Assembly (NCBI GenBank): GCA_037892935.1
Contig: JAYXKI010000011.1
Coordinates: 1,603,767 to 1,667,766, forward strand
Reading direction: 5' to 3'
Length of the DNA stretch: 64,000 nucleotides
Source: Phlebopus portentosus
Lineage: Eukaryota > Basidiomycota > Agaricomycetes > Boletales > Boletinellaceae
The notes beneath the pieces were generated by a model that had not been told where the DNA came from, ran no database searches, and was given only the letters and a program-made list of their open reading frames with translations. Position 1 is the stretch's first letter; each line of letters starts with the position of its first letter. The position numbers were made by a program, and so were the translations under genes. Shown piece by piece: positions 32,521 through 44,814 of the stretch.

Positions 32521-35500
32521 ACAGCATGACAAGGAATGACTTCATACAGTTGGGAAGGATCCTTGTAGAACATGCACATAGATAGGTTTGGATATCGTCG
32601 GAAGGGATCGTGTTGTTGCTCTACAGGGAGAAAGCGCCGCACAATGAAAATAGGGTAGGGACCTTCGACAATATATTCAATGAAGCCCGTGTGCAGGATA
32701 TTTTCAGCCTCCAGGACAAATATGATCTGGCTATTTCCAACATGCCAGCTGGAGACAGAGTACTGGACGTTATTCCACCTACAATGAAACCACAACTTGT
32801 CCCAGGATTCCTCTGCAATTCTCTTAGCAAACTGGCTACCAGACAGCTTGGAGAGATCAAATCTATTGTTCTTCTTGCACTTTTGCCTTCGCGTTCCTTC
32901 CCTTTTGTTGCTCTCTGCTGGAGGTGCAGATTCTGGAGACAAAACTTCATCAATGACGGCCAAGCACCCTTCTACCTCAGGAAGATGGATATCCTGTGAG
33001 AACAAGCATCTCATCCTTAAAATAGCAACAAAGGTATCAAGAATTGTGCTCTCGAGTTGGCCTGCACGTAGGTCAGTCAGAAGCCCGAGCAGGCATGACG
33101 AAAAACAGGCTTGCCTATCTTATTGTTGCTGGGTATACTCTGTAATTTTCCGATGAGACGTTCAAATGGGAATGTCCACCATAAATAGGCAGAGCCAAAA
33201 AGTCCTAATGAATCTGTAACATGAGTCGCCATGTGCGTATTGGGCAGGAACTTCACATCCAGATGTATTTCCCGGAGGCGGCATATATAATTCTTGATGT
33301 GAAACTTGTATGCCTCAATGTCACTCTGAGTTGTCGACTGCTTGAATAACACTGATACGGCCTGAACTAAGTCCATCAAATGATCTATGATGTCGGAAAA
33401 GTGTCCTCTAAGAGTATCATTCCTAACTTCGCTGCTATAGTAGATGTAAGATACCAATGCTAGGGGAAGGTAAATTGTGCTGAGTGTTCACCATTCATCC
33501 ACTTTTATCTTCCCTGAAGACGAGGAGCCAAAGTTCCTCAGCATGGAGCACATGAAAGCCAGCACCAAAGCAAGAGCAAGCATATGCTGAATATGATTTG
33601 TTAATCCAACAATGGTTGGCTGAGGTAGAGCAGTGGAAGACTCTGACAACAACTGTAAAGGTCTCTCAAAGCACTAATCCAAGCATAAGAACATCGCTTA
33701 TTGCATAAGTACATGTCCACTTACCCATCCGACAAGTAGGTTAGCAAGATTGTTCTTGGTTAGTCCTTTCGATTTTGATTTTGCAGATCCGCAAAGTTCT
33801 AGCGAATCGCATATGAAGTACAGAGATACCCAGCGCTTTGATTCCAGCTTCGAGTGGAGACGGATCTTTGCATCATCAGCCTCAAGGGGGTTGATGGGCT
33901 TTAACAAACAATCATGAAGCTCTGCCACATTCCTGATTGAAGTTTCATCCACAACATGCTCCTTACCTGCAAAGAGAATTTTTAGATTGTCCACCTTCCT
34001 CTTCCCTCCTTCCTTGTCCTGATTTTTGACTGATGGTAATTGTTTGAAGTTGAATTTGAATGCTGGAACCACAGTCCGACGTGCAAGCTTTTTCGATGGC
34101 ATCTTGGTAGTCAGAGGCAAGATCAATGTGAAATGGTTTTGTACCAGTCCCAGCAATAAGCAATGCATTGGATCAACTACGAGCTGTTTTAATGGGTCCT
34201 AATATGGCAGACGCCAGAGCTCAGACCAATGCATGCCATACTGGTTCGTTATGGCATCCTGCTCTTTCGAAGTCCTTGTATAACACCATGCTTTTGACTG
34301 TTCTCGAAGAACAGTGGTATCGCACGGTTCGAAGACCTCATCTATTTTACCAATCATCTCCCTAGAACAACAGCAATGACTGTAAAGAAAAGTATCACTA
34401 CTATGCCCCAACAGTCCAGAGACCTTCCTTGCAGCAGGCAGATCACACACAATGAGCACAATAACAGCCCTAGCTAGCTGACTGTTCTGAGATGACGCGG
34501 TCCGGGAAAAATACACTCCTGGATCCCATAGGACACAATACTCATCCACAAGCGGAGCCAGGTAATGATTGATCTGCACCACATCAGGTTCCTTGGGTGG
34601 GATGATTCCTGCCAGGAACACATTCTCGTGTTTGTATCTAATGTCCTCTGGCAAATTAAGACAAATCAGGGAAATAATCCCACAAGATATGCTGGCTGCT
34701 CTGCTTTGTACACCATCCACATTGAAGAAATCGATGTTCAAAGAGAATGCAAGTCTCAACTCATCCTGCCTGTCAATGAACAACATGCCTGGCCAATGAC
34801 CATTCAAATTCTGCAAGAATTCACCTTCAAACGGACCTCTAGTCTCCAAAAAAGAGCTAGAATGTCGCAGCTTATCATACGCATTGTTGATTGAGGCCTC
34901 AACTGACTGTCACAAAAGCAGGCCACCAATAAAATCCTTCACTGAGTTATACACAAACTTCTTTAGAGGTTTTTTATCTGTGTCCAGGAGTTGTATTTCG
35001 CACTGACGGCCATGAGGTTTCGGAATGTAAGAACATTTCTCTGGATAGACAGCTTTCCTAGACAGGGGACTGCGAGTGGGTTCATATAAGGCAAGGCATT
35101 CCGGGCAAACAGCGTAGGTAGTTGAACCTTCACCAAGGTGGAAACTGGAATGGGCTGTTCTCGAGTCCTTTGGGATACCATCTAGGATCTGCACAGCCAT
35201 TTCATCTGACGTGGTGCAACATAGTATTGCATAAACCAGACATCGTAAGAACTTCAGTAGTATGTCGGATGAACTTCAGCTTATGGAAAAGAATAGTGAA
35301 CAAAATGTGGATATAATCAAAACCATATGGACAATTCCTGTTTCATCAACAATAGGCCAGTCGAAATTATGTTCTGATATATCACATGAATTCAAAGTCA
35401 AATCAGTAATGCATTGAAAATATAGCCAAGGGAACATACCATTCTTATACATGGTTTGACTATGCTCAGAATGTGAAAGCACAGGTTCTGGGTATCCCTG

Positions 35501-35850
35501 ATCATCATCGTCATCACCAACGTCAACTTCAGTTTCACCCAGCTTGAGACTCTCCTGAATAAACAGAGCTTCCATGTCCCCGACCAATCCCTCAACATCA
35601 TCCACTTCCATGTCTATGTCAGTGTTCTTATTATCACTCAAGTCATGATACTGGTATATGATCTCTGGCTCAGTATTATGAATTCTGAAGCACGATCGAA
35701 ATATTTGGTGGGCCTCATAGTCATTCACAGAGCGGCTGACACCACGAGTCCCATCTGTGTTTATCATTTTGGTGCATACACTGCATTCACACCTCTCAGT
35801 ACATTCGTCCTTGCGAGGGCAGACTATTTATGTTGCAATCGAGACAGAGG
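32521..35850 (-). pseudogene. Tnp2 (CACTA/EnSpm-like) transposase gene, truncated by the transposon nest
   Basis: Multi-exon minus-strand gene. The N-terminus near 35850 has a Cys-rich start (CPRKDECTERCECSVCTK) and an acidic segment. The central part (34849-34199) has the Tnp2 family blocks AFSLNIDFFNVDG, ISLICLNLPEDIRYKHENVF, LAGIIPPKEPD, INHYLAPLVDEY and VIVLIVCDLPAARKVSGLL. At 34199 a TAG replaces the Trp expected in LPYWDP; reading continues with VVDPMHCLLLGLVQNHF. Later exons include LGLFGSAYLWWTFPFERLIG and, near 32540, YEVIPCHAV. Several introns are plausible (GTAAGTGGACATG at about 33724). The frame is cut at 32521 by the solo LTR and appears to finish at 2570-2497. At least one nonsense change plus the insertion make it inactive. 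Confidence 0.75.
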
Positions 35851-35859
35851 CTAGAGAAG

Positions 35860-36600
35860 AAAATGAGATGGGGATGGGGGAAGATCAACATCAACAAGGA
35901 CAAGGCAACGGTTAAACTGCAAATGCGTCCTTATATCCTTGCACTCAGGTGGCCCTGTTAAACAGGGCTTAGCCATGAGACAATTCTGCATGATTTCATT
36001 CATCGTGTTGTGTTTGTTAAAAGAAGGTTGTCAAAAGGACGATGGGACAAATTTGGTCATCTCAGTATATTGCACATGCCCTTTATTATGACTCCGACGT
36101 ATTCTTTCAGATCTTTGTTGGAAGTTTTGTCATTGCAATGGCACTGACAGTGAGGTGGTTTAATTGTCTTGCCTGTCCCCAGGTCGAATAGTTGGCTCAA
36201 GATAAGGTATCATGGCTAAGATCTATAACTCCAGCGAGACAGTTTAATTGTCTCGTGGATACCAGATACTAAATCGCTGCTCGTATCTCTGAGTCAGCGA
36301 AGTTCCAGTCGTGGAATACTGTGGCGAGGCAGTTTAATCATCTTGTGGATGCCAAAAAAGTTAGTCGTAATATCATGTATAGGAACATAAATCAATTTCA
36401 TTGTAGTACTATCTGAGATACAGTATGTGCCTTGTCTCTAGATACCTGTTTACACTGTTTGCACTGTATGCACCCTTACCCATGGAAGTCGCTTTGTGGA
36501 GATAGCTTCCTAAACCTCCCTTTGCTCCCAAGATTTGCCCTGTAGCCATTCTGCATTGTAGATTATTCCAGCCCTTCTGCTAGGTGCCTGCCGAGTGCTC
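35860..36600. other. Non-coding stretch with a short dispersed repeat
   Basis: No gene recognised. A motif around GTTTAATTGTCTCGTGGAT recurs three times (near 36157, 36242 and 36331), about 85-90 bp apart. It may be the terminal region of a transposon carrying the Tnp2 gene, but no matching inverted end was found. Confidence 0.4.
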
Positions 36601-36641
36601 ACAAATTTGTGGTCTTGTATTCAATTTTTAGGGCCCGAACC

Positions 36642-38692
36642 TTAGTTTTTCTTCAATATGTGACACTGCTTGTCGATAAATTGAAACTGTTTCTCAGCAT
36701 CCTTGGTCCTCCATGGAAGTGTTTTGATGTGGAAAACTCGTTGATTAGCTTCTCCAATATCAGACTCATCAGAGCTCATCTCATCTGGTCCAAGCTCTAA
36801 GACTTCTCTCACCAGGTAGCTCCAAGGAGAATCTGGATCATGCTGCACTGGTAGGCATTTTAGGCATGTCTCGACTCACTCTCTGTAGATCTACTTGTCA
36901 TCTTTAGTAGCGAAGACTTCAACACAATGCTCATCCGACTTACCTTAAGACGCCTACTGTTGTGCTGATTCGTCTTCTGTCTGTCGAATGTCTGCTGCTT
37001 GCTTTGATGGAACACTTCCAACATAGTTTCAAGAACTCCTGGTTCCTTGATTCGAGGAATCAGCTTCCGACAAAAGTATCTTGTGCATCTGATCTTGAAC
37101 GCAATCACCGACTAATAATTGTTCTTGAACTCTTGAGGTAAGGAAGCAATGCCTTTCTGTTGAAGAATGTTTTCATAGATAATTTTGATTACTTTCTTAT
37201 TCCAGCGTGATGTGCATTGTCCGAACACATCGAGACATAGATCGTTTAGGGTCGGGCCTTGTTCACTGCTCCTGTTGTAAGCATCTACCTGTGTCCTTCT
37301 TGTGGGTGCATGCCTTTCGAATTCAGTCTCCTTTTCAAACTTGAACAAATGAGCAAAAGCTGCAATTACTTCTGTCTGAAGGAACTCCATCAATCACTAC
37401 AATAAAGAGAAGTTTACTGGCTTACAGATTGCTTGTTACTACATTCGGATTGTGATCAAGCACGACAAGATTTGAGCTCCCCTTGGAGTACGAACATATC
37501 GTTGCAGCCCTGACCTGGCTGTGCATCTTTGCAATCCATCTCCTGATTAATTCTTTCAAAGTACCAAGCCGTACTTGGAGCAGGTGGACAATATTCGACT
37601 GGCGTTCCCTCCAGATGGAATCTGTCCTGATTGAATCCATCCCACATTTCCGCTGGATTTCCTCGACTTAGATTGTCCTACATTCCCTCTAGAGTTTCTG
37701 GATGAGGTTTGTCATGCACTTCTGCTGGAGTCTCCAGACAAGGTTCATTATTTATTTCTGCGGGAGTCCCTAATGGTCCACATTCATTTTGAGCCTCCAT
37801 TTCATGTTGTATTTCAACCTAAAGGCAATGAGCTCAATCAACTAAAGAATAAAGTGCTTTACTTGTTGGATGTATTGTTGTGCAACTTCTGGCTCCCTCT
37901 GAGTAACGGCTTCCATCTGTTGATGGAGCTGTGCAATAACAATGATGATGAGTATGACATTGGCAGAGGTCGCAATGCTACTCACTATTTCCTTTTCCTC
38001 TTCCAGTCTTTTCATTCACAATTCAAGTTCCAACCTTTCACAATTCCTTTCGTCTGTCAGCTTTCTTGCTTCCTTGTCAAATGCTAACTTTTGTGCTTCT
38101 AGGTTCTTTCTCTCTTGTTCAAGAGCTAATCGAGACTCATCTCTTTCCTGCTCCAGATGGGACCACTCAAGCCCGTCCTCCTCTATGCTTACTACACCCA
38201 TTGCCCCCCAGTTGGTGTGGTATTTTTTATAATATTGTGGGTAAGATTGGTTGTAAGTCTGGGGATGTGTCCCTTTGTCAGTTCAGACAGATTGAATGAG
38301 CGTTATCTTACTCTGTGTTTACGTCGACTAGGTACCCTGGGTGCCCTCATATTCCTGGCCGACAGAAGGTTTGGAGTGATGAACGGGCTTTTAGAATGTA
38401 AGTGAGTCCGAGTAGTTCAAAGTTTTACTGAAGTTCTCACCTGAACCGTAACTGACAATCTTGCTTGGATGGGCATGCTTTGGGTAACTGTCGCTGACTG
38501 CGCATCACCTGCATCTGTCCAAGGATTCATTGCATCGATCCCAGAAGCCATCATTTTGTTCCAGGGATTTCCATTCTCTCCCATGTTGACATCTATTAAG
38601 GCATTCACCATCATGCTCTGAGCTGAATCTGGAAAATTCGAAGCAAAAAGCAATTGAACTGACAATTCTGAACCAACACCATTAACATCCAT
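36642..38692 (-). pseudogene. Agaricomycete-type hypothetical gene, several broken exons
   Basis: A string of coding-like segments with plausible splice sites. Exon 1 (38692-38441) encodes a Met/Asn-rich segment; a coiled-coil exon (38201-38016, EQERKNLEAQKLAFDKEARK) follows. Next come QQMEAVTQREPEVAQQYIQQ with a donor near 37860, an exon with AEMWDGFNQD, one with FAHLFKFEKETEFERH, and a C-terminal exon with ELGPDEMSSDESDIGE...TLPWRTKDAE. That last signature (an acidic DxMSSDESD box and WR) recurs in agaricomycete proteins of unknown function as far as I recall. In-frame stops at about 37680 (TAG) and 37460 (TGA) suggest decay. The exon chain is tentative. Confidence 0.5.
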
Positions 38693-39324
38693 GTTCGTCC
38701 ATCCAACGGAAAAGGTGAGCGGAGTCTGCCACTAATCACAGCACTCTTTTGAAGCAGGGGTGTGGCTCTGCTTCTACTGTGTGCAGTTACTCAGCGGTCT
38801 GCTTAGAAGAATGAGCTTTTGTGGTGGTGGCCTTTCATGGTGGCCTCTCATCCTAAATGAATGTGTCTCCCCGATCTGGGATAATTCATTGTCACTGCTC
38901 CAATCAGCACCATGTCGTATCGTGCTTCTTGTCCCAGACGAGTATCTCATTGTCATTTTGTTTCTTCTCAAGAACATTCTCGGAACTTACTTATTCGAGT
39001 TGTTAGCTATAGAGCTTTTCATTGTGTTTAGAAATCCTTCACGACCATGTCTGATAATGCATGCACGTTCAAACACATTAGTGAATCTCATTGTTTTATT
39101 GTGTTCATGGATTTAGAGTGGCTCAAGCCATCAAGCACAATCGAGCAGAATGATCAGAAACTTTATTGAAGCTGGCATGCTGCACCTTTTGCATCCGGAG
39201 GCTCAGACTTGCATTCAAATATTTAAGTTTCCAGCCAACGCCTGGTCTGCTCCTCAAATTTCATGTCATCCACTGAGTGTTTGCATTGCCAATCTTTGCC
39301 TTTTGTAGTAGATCACAGATACAT
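38693..39324. other. Intergenic, no gene recognised
   Basis: Open frames on both strands (for example 38760-39116) without features that would support a protein. It probably holds the divergent 5' regions of the flanking genes. Confidence 0.3.
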
Positions 39325-39712
39325 ATGTCAAGCCAAAGTTACTTGCATCCTCTTCGATACGTGAGTCAATGTTCATTTGCTCAGATCATTGATCACTAAC
39401 CTCCCCTCATCAGCAAGTTACGGTACCTATACTTTCACATTTCTACTCATATCACGAGCCAGAGCCTGAGATGCTCCATATTCAAGCCCGCATTGGACGA
39501 TGTACCATGCATGCATGTGTTTCATCTATCTTGGCCAATGCAAGCATTCAACTATACATTCATGCCGTCACTGTTACTCTGATCCGGCCCTATTGTGTCG
39601 AATTCTATACGATTTTTTGTAAGAATCACAAATGCCTGCCCATTAATCGTAGTGTCTGCTCCACGTTTAAGGGCAACACTTTGCTCCTGAAGTGAGCCCT
39701 TGATGGTTCATA

Positions 39713-41037
39713 CAGCTGGGTGACAAAAGTAATGGCCACTGTCACATTTCACATGCTCGCATGACACGAGCATCCAACTTCATTTGCCTCTTGATGATGC
39801 AAAACAAAAAATTATGACTAGATTTTTTGTATATACATTAATCTGTATTTACTGTTAGCTATCAAAGCATTAGTATCTAGTAGGTCCTCCTTTTGAATCA
39901 ATTACTGCCTGTGCACGGCGAGGTATAGACAAAATATAATTATTTATCTTCTCTATTGGTATCTGCTCCCATGCCTCCAATACAGCTGCCTCGAGCTCCC
40001 CAAGTGATGTTGGAGGATGTCGACGAGCCCATATATTCTGTTTCAGGTCCAGCCAGCATGGTTCAATTGCGCTGATGTCGGGTGAAGAGGGTGGATGTGG
40101 AAACCTTGAAATGCTGTATTGTTCAAACCACTGTTGCGTCGACTTTGCAGTATGACAGCATACATTGTCCTGCTGAAATGTAACAGACCGATTGCGTCAT
40201 CGAACCTGCTTGTAAAAATCCAACAAACACCCATCTAAAACCTGCTCAATGTAATGCTTTGCAGTCATTCTACCACCCTTCCCACCTGGATAGTCTAGTA
40301 CAATGAGAGGGCCCTTCCTGTTGTACATAATGCACCCCCACACCATAACATGCACAGGAGACTTGGTGAAGGTCAGAATAATGCAATCTTTATGCCAGAC
40401 TTCATCGGGACTTCGAGTACAGTAAACAGCACCCGGGTGTGAGCTGAGGTATACATAGCACTCATCTAAGAAGATGACTGACTTCAATTCCTTCATTGTT
40501 ATCTTTGCCAGCTGTTTTGCACGTGCTAGCCTCTGCACCCGGTTGGCCTTGGTAATGTACGGAGCACGTCTGGCCTTTCTACGCTTAAGATCCATGGCCT
40601 CCAGCTCACATTTGATGGTACGAGGACTGATTTTAGTATGCAGCTGTTTTGCAAGGATTTTGTATGGTGCAAAGTGGTTCTTTCGGGCGGTACATCTCAG
40701 GAGGTGGCATGCATGATCGTCAAGTAGGCATGGACATCCAGATTGGGGCTTGTTTTTTGTTGTACCAGTCATCTCAAAGTGAGCAAAGATATGGCGCACA
40801 GTTCTCCGGGGCACTCCAAATGTTCTTGACACTTGCATAGTATTTTGGCCACCAATCATGGCACCAACAATGCAGTTCTTGACTGGCAATGCAAGCTGGG
40901 ACCTCCTTGGACACACATCAGACATTTGGGGAGGGTTGTGGGTCATCTGCGAGATAGAGGAGGCAAGCAAAGCAAGGGTATGAGCGATGCGGCACATGTT
41001 TTTTGTGACAGTGGCCATTACTTTTGTCACCCAGCTG
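39713..41037 (-). mobile_element. Tc1/mariner DNA transposon
   Basis: 1325 bp with perfect inverted ends starting CAGCTGGGTGACAAAAGTAA (about 34 bp) and a TA duplication (39711-39712 and 41038-41039). One transposase gene on the minus strand with a single nonsense codon. Confidence 0.93.
39870..41018 (-). pseudogene. Tc1-like transposase, one premature stop
   Basis: A probable start is the ATG at 41018 (MATVTKN); an upstream ATG lies in the terminal repeat and flank. An N-terminal helix-turn-helix (KNCIVGAMIGGQNTMQVSRT, GVPRRTVRHIF) is followed by a second DNA-binding region rich in Arg/Lys. Catalytic residues appear in VIFLDECY (first Asp), TFQQDNVC (second Asp) and SPDISAIEPCW (Glu), the DDE triad of the superfamily. 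A TGA at 40197-40199 splits the frame just before the second Asp; the codons on both sides keep the same frame and Arg (CGA) is likely original. The stop is TAA at 39870-39872. Without that mutation it would be full length, so loss of activity seems recent. Confidence 0.9.
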
Positions 41038-41477
41038 TATTTTGTAGACATGAATGATGATACTGAGAGCTGCAGAATTGCTGATTTTGTTATGAGCAGG
41101 TTGGTTTACTATTTCCACTATAGTTTCTGGCCCTGCTGAATCATCTTATTTTCTCCTCAAACATAGGTTTATGCAGGCGTGCTGTGGGTGGTACCATATG
41201 ATGAAGAAACTGAGAATCGAGACTCGGTTGTAATTTTTGGAATGTCCTTGAATAGATTGCAGTTTGCGCTCTACCGCAAGAGTGGAGTATGTACCTGTTT
41301 GAATTTTTACTATAGCATATAAATGTTTCTTATATTAAATGGTTTAAAATGAGAAGTAATATTACCGATTGGAACATTGATGACCTTCAGAAAAACACAA
41401 GCCCCTTCCCCTCCTCTCCTGGTGTGCCAATAACAAAATCTAACTATTTGTAACGAGAACGAGAATGAGTAGATTTC

Positions 41478-42274
41478 TTATATTAATATTAGCAAGGATG
41501 TCAAACACACAGTGCTGAATACCACCTTGGATGCCTTAACCATTCGTGCAAGAGCCCTGTCAGCACAACATTTCTCCCGACTCGCAGTATATTTCAAATA
41601 CAGCCTGCACATGTCTTTAATGGGCCAACCATTCTGGAAGCGCTTGAAATCAGGATACTTCCTGATGGCCTGTCCTATGGTTCTCAGACAGTGGTTCTGA
41701 TCAAAGGATGACATGCACCACATCAAAGACTGTCTTTAAAGCGCAATCTTTCTGACATGTGATAGGCTTGCAAATATCGAGATACTTATCAATAAGACAG
41801 TGGACATATTTCTGCATAAGTTGCACTTAGTTCCACTGACGTGTGATAAATGACAACTCACCCTCCTAGTTGTGATGTCATCCTTGCTCCAGCTACACCC
41901 CAAGAGTACTTCCTCGAGGTTGTACCCACCCCTATTGGGTCTCGAGGCTTCTCCAGAAGGCTTAGAAATGAGAGTTAAGGTTTCTTCTGAAGATACGTCA
42001 TTGACGACTGACATTCCATTGTCTGCAGTTTCACTGCCAATAGAATCATCGCCAACAGAATTGTCCACTTCCATCAAATTGTGAGCTCCATCGCTGCCCT
42101 CCAACAATCTTGAGTGAGTTCTGCACCTTTCCTCAAGCAAGCTGGAGTGCGATTCTCTGAGTTCTTCATCCGACAGTAATGGAGACCTTCTTGAAGCACA
42201 AACTGGAACATTTGTGTTATCAAAGCATGAATAACGGTGAGGCATGATTTCAAAGGAGAACCATCTTTCTCCAA
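41478..42274 (-). CDS. Hypothetical protein, fragmentary
   Basis: Two minus-strand segments may be exons of one gene. The upstream part (42245 to about 41860) encodes a Ser/acidic-rich, probably disordered segment ending SWSKDDITTRR with a GTGAGT donor. The downstream part (41726-41478) contains NHCLRTIGQAIRKYPDFKRF and GWPIKDMCRLYLKYT, which looks like a folded helical domain and resembles agaricomycete proteins of unknown function. The acceptor could be CATGTCAG near 41760. No function can be assigned and the limits are uncertain. Confidence 0.35.
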
Positions 42275-42794
42275 GAATGCCTTTATACTTTTATGGATAA
42301 AAAAAATACATTACAGAATAGTACAGAGAGCCATTGTCGTGATGACCTGCTGAGCACAAGCGTGAAAGAATGAAATCCTACTTCTATAGCTGAAAAGAAC
42401 AATAATAACTACAAAGTGTCACGAAGTCCAGAATAAGCTCCAGTTAAACCAGAGCTATATAGGTTTAGCATTTATGAGGAAAGAAATTTGGAAGTCCTGA
42501 TTAAACCGGGACTCCCGATGGGATGATGTTGGTGGTAAGGAAGAAATATAGGAGGGAGCATTGATCGGATTGAGGCTCAAGCAGTTTAGGCACTTTCCCA
42601 CATGACCGAGATGACATGAATGCACATGCGTACGCTAACAGTAACAACAAACTATTCTTAACTCCACAATTGGGACCTGGTTTAATCGGGTTCCAGGATT
42701 TTAAACAAAAGTCAAACAGAGATTCTACTCTGCATATTCTTTCTGCCTGCAGCACAGTTCTGGTTTAAAAATCGAGACTTTGTTGCATCTTCCA
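42275..42794. other. Intergenic, no gene recognised
   Basis: Only short frames on the minus strand (42501-42755). It probably contains the promoter of the plus-strand gene remnant at 42795. Confidence 0.3.
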
Positions 42795-44190
42795 ATGGCT
42801 GGGACTCAGAACATCTTCCAAGGACGCATAGCTGACATGCAGCATAAATTAGCTGAAGTCATACAGCAATGAAGGAAGGTCTTCATAGATAAGAAAGGCT
42901 CTGTTTGGGTTGGATTCAATGTTTCGGACTTCCCTGAATGTTGGGATGCAAATGTTGGTAGTCTTTGTGATGCTATGAAACCTTGGTTCTACAATGAACA
43001 GTTTCCTTATCTCTGCACTGTTCCAAAAACGGACGCATTGTGGGGCTTTTTCCTTGAGCCTTTCAGATCCATCAATGTCATATCGTGCAGCAATGGCAAC
43101 TTTATCCTTTCGCCTTCTCAGATCGATTTATGGGAAGCGTTTGAATCTTGCACATTTCATCTTTGCTGAGGCCTACTGCAACACGTGAATACGACACTCG
43201 AGTTTTCTCTTCCAATATTTCCATGCAAAATAGGATACGCTGGAGTAGCTACCGACTATTCTACAGCCATGAATCGCGCTAGAAGGTCTCAACAAGCATT
43301 TTGCATTCTATTTGGCATGGCTACTTATCTCATTGTGCTTACACCTGATTGGAAGGGCATTGGTAAAGCTGAAGGTCTTCCGGATGCATTTCTAGAGGGC
43401 CTTGGACATTCTCCAATCACCAATTTTACCTTCAGAGATGGCCATGTAGGAACATTCATTGACTTTTCTGAAAGCATCGCAGAGATTTGCCATTTGCCAT
43501 TCTGGATATTCTGGGGAGATGGGGAGAGCTACCAAATCCTAATGCATGATAAATTCGACCTTCATATAGCTGAGTTGCTCAGGCTGAGTTACGAGGAAGT
43601 GATGTCAGCAAAGGAGAATAATGGAAATGGAAATTCATTCCAGTTTGAATTGATCAATTCTTTGTCGGTCTGGGACTATGAGCTCAAGTCTCCGACAGCA
43701 TCATTTAAGGTGCAATCAGTTGCGAACCCCTCAATGGTGCCATGTTCTGTCACTGACAATATCGTAGCTGGCAAGTTGCTGCACTCGAATGAGTCCAACT
43801 TAGTCTCAATTGATCATACCAACAAATCGTCCCACTCAATAAATGCCAGCTTGACAACAAAAGCTAACTTGACTCCTGTCGAGCCTTACACCAGTTTTGT
43901 TCTCTTCAAACCAGAGCAGGTCAAAAAGGGATCACGCCAAAATCCCTTTGAATCACCAGAACAGTTTTGGGCTAGGCAGCACGCCGAGGATGAAGAAAGC
44001 CTGAGCAAGATGTCCGAAGTGGACAGAAAGAGGCTCAAGAACAAACAAAACGGAGGTCGTATTATGAAGAAGTCAAAAGTTTTTCACTGGGAAAAGTTCT
44101 CTTGGGGTTACATTCATTATAGGGTGTCGAGGAAGGAACTTGATAATTATTCAGAGTATCCAGCTTCTCAGATGCATTTTTCGGTTAGAG
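42795..44190 (+). pseudogene. Agaricomycete-type hypothetical protein, truncated at the subtelomere boundary
   Basis: The frame begins at ATG 42795 (MAGTQNIFQGRIADMQHKLA), is broken by TGA at 42870-42872 (context suggests Arg) and again at 43167-43169, and then runs open to 44201. An alternative frame across 43100-43180 reads KRLNLAHFIFAEAYC, so an indel is likely there. The central region (ITNFTFRDGHVGTFIDF, LPFWIFWGD) and the C-terminal basic region (NPFESPEQFWARQHAEDEES, VFHWEKFSWG, RKELDNYSEY) match a protein family I know from mushroom genomes but whose function is unknown. The family normally continues after this point; here the sequence changes abruptly at about 44182-44190 into the subtelomeric block, so the gene was cut by that rearrangement. 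Confidence 0.6.
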
Positions 44191-44279
44191 GGGAAACTTG
44201 AGTAGGGTCGTAGGGTTAAAATTCAGAGCAGACAGACAAGGGTCTGAGAATACTGATATGGCTCTCTCTCATGCAGAAA

Positions 44280-44800
44280 GTGTCCCTGATTAGGGGACAC
44301 TCTATGCATGGCTCAGTGGACATGTTAAAAAACTTGGCATGGCTGCCTCTCATGCAGAAAGTGTCCCCGAATCGGGGACACTCTGTGTATAGCTCAGTGG
44401 ACATGCCAAAAATGCTAGCATGGGCTGCCTCTCATGCAGAAAGTGTCCCCAATTTGGAGACACTCTGTGCATGGCTCAGTGGACATGCTAAAAAAGCTAG
44501 CATGGCTCTCTCTCATACAGAAAGTGTCCCCAATTTGGGGACACTCTGTGCATGGCTCAGTGGACATGTCAAAAATCCTGGCATGGCTGCCTCTCATGCA
44601 GAAAGTGTCCCCGAATTGGGGACACTCTGTGTATGGCTCAGTGGACATGCTAAAAAACTCGGCATGGCTGCCTCTCATGCAGAAAGTGTCCCCGAATTGG
44701 GGACACTCTGTGTATGGCTCAGAGGACATGCAAAAATGTATTGGTATGGCCTACCTCTCAGGGAGAAAGTGTCTCTAATTCAGGGACACTTGAGCATAGG
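44280..44800. repeat. 81-bp palindromic minisatellite, 7 copies
   Basis: Core palindromes start at 44280, 44361, 44443, 44524, 44605, 44686 and 44769. Each unit has arms GTGTCCCC and GGGGACAC around a 4-5-bp centre, then CTCTGTG(C/T)ATGGCTCAGTGG, a short A-run and GGCATGGCTGCCTCTCATGC. Because 81 is a multiple of three, open frames run through on both strands; I do not treat them as genes. Confidence 0.95.
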
Positions 44801-44814
44801 TCAGTACACTTAGA

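Larger units (their letters stand above)
39325..41290 (+). pseudogene. Small unknown gene interrupted by a Tc1/mariner element
   Basis: Exon 1 starts at ATG 39325 (MSSQSYLHPLRY); intron 39361-39413 (GTGAGT...ATCAG); exon 2 reads QVTVPILSHFYSYHEPEPEM... to GNTLLLK, where a TGA at 39693-39695 stands at an expected Arg codon, then ALDGSY. The Tc1 insertion follows, and the frame resumes at 41040 with FVDMNDDTESCRIADFVMS and a possible donor at 41100. Joining across the TA gives an unbroken GSY-FVDMND, which supports insertion into coding sequence. Downstream 41167-41290 looks coding (GVLWVVPYDEETENRDS) but its phase does not fit a simple splice. Function unknown. Confidence 0.45.

Noticed and set aside
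44280..44800. Possible CRISPR array because of regularly spaced palindromic repeats
   Set aside because: Whole 81-bp units are conserved, there are no variable spacers and no cas genes, and the genome is eukaryotic.
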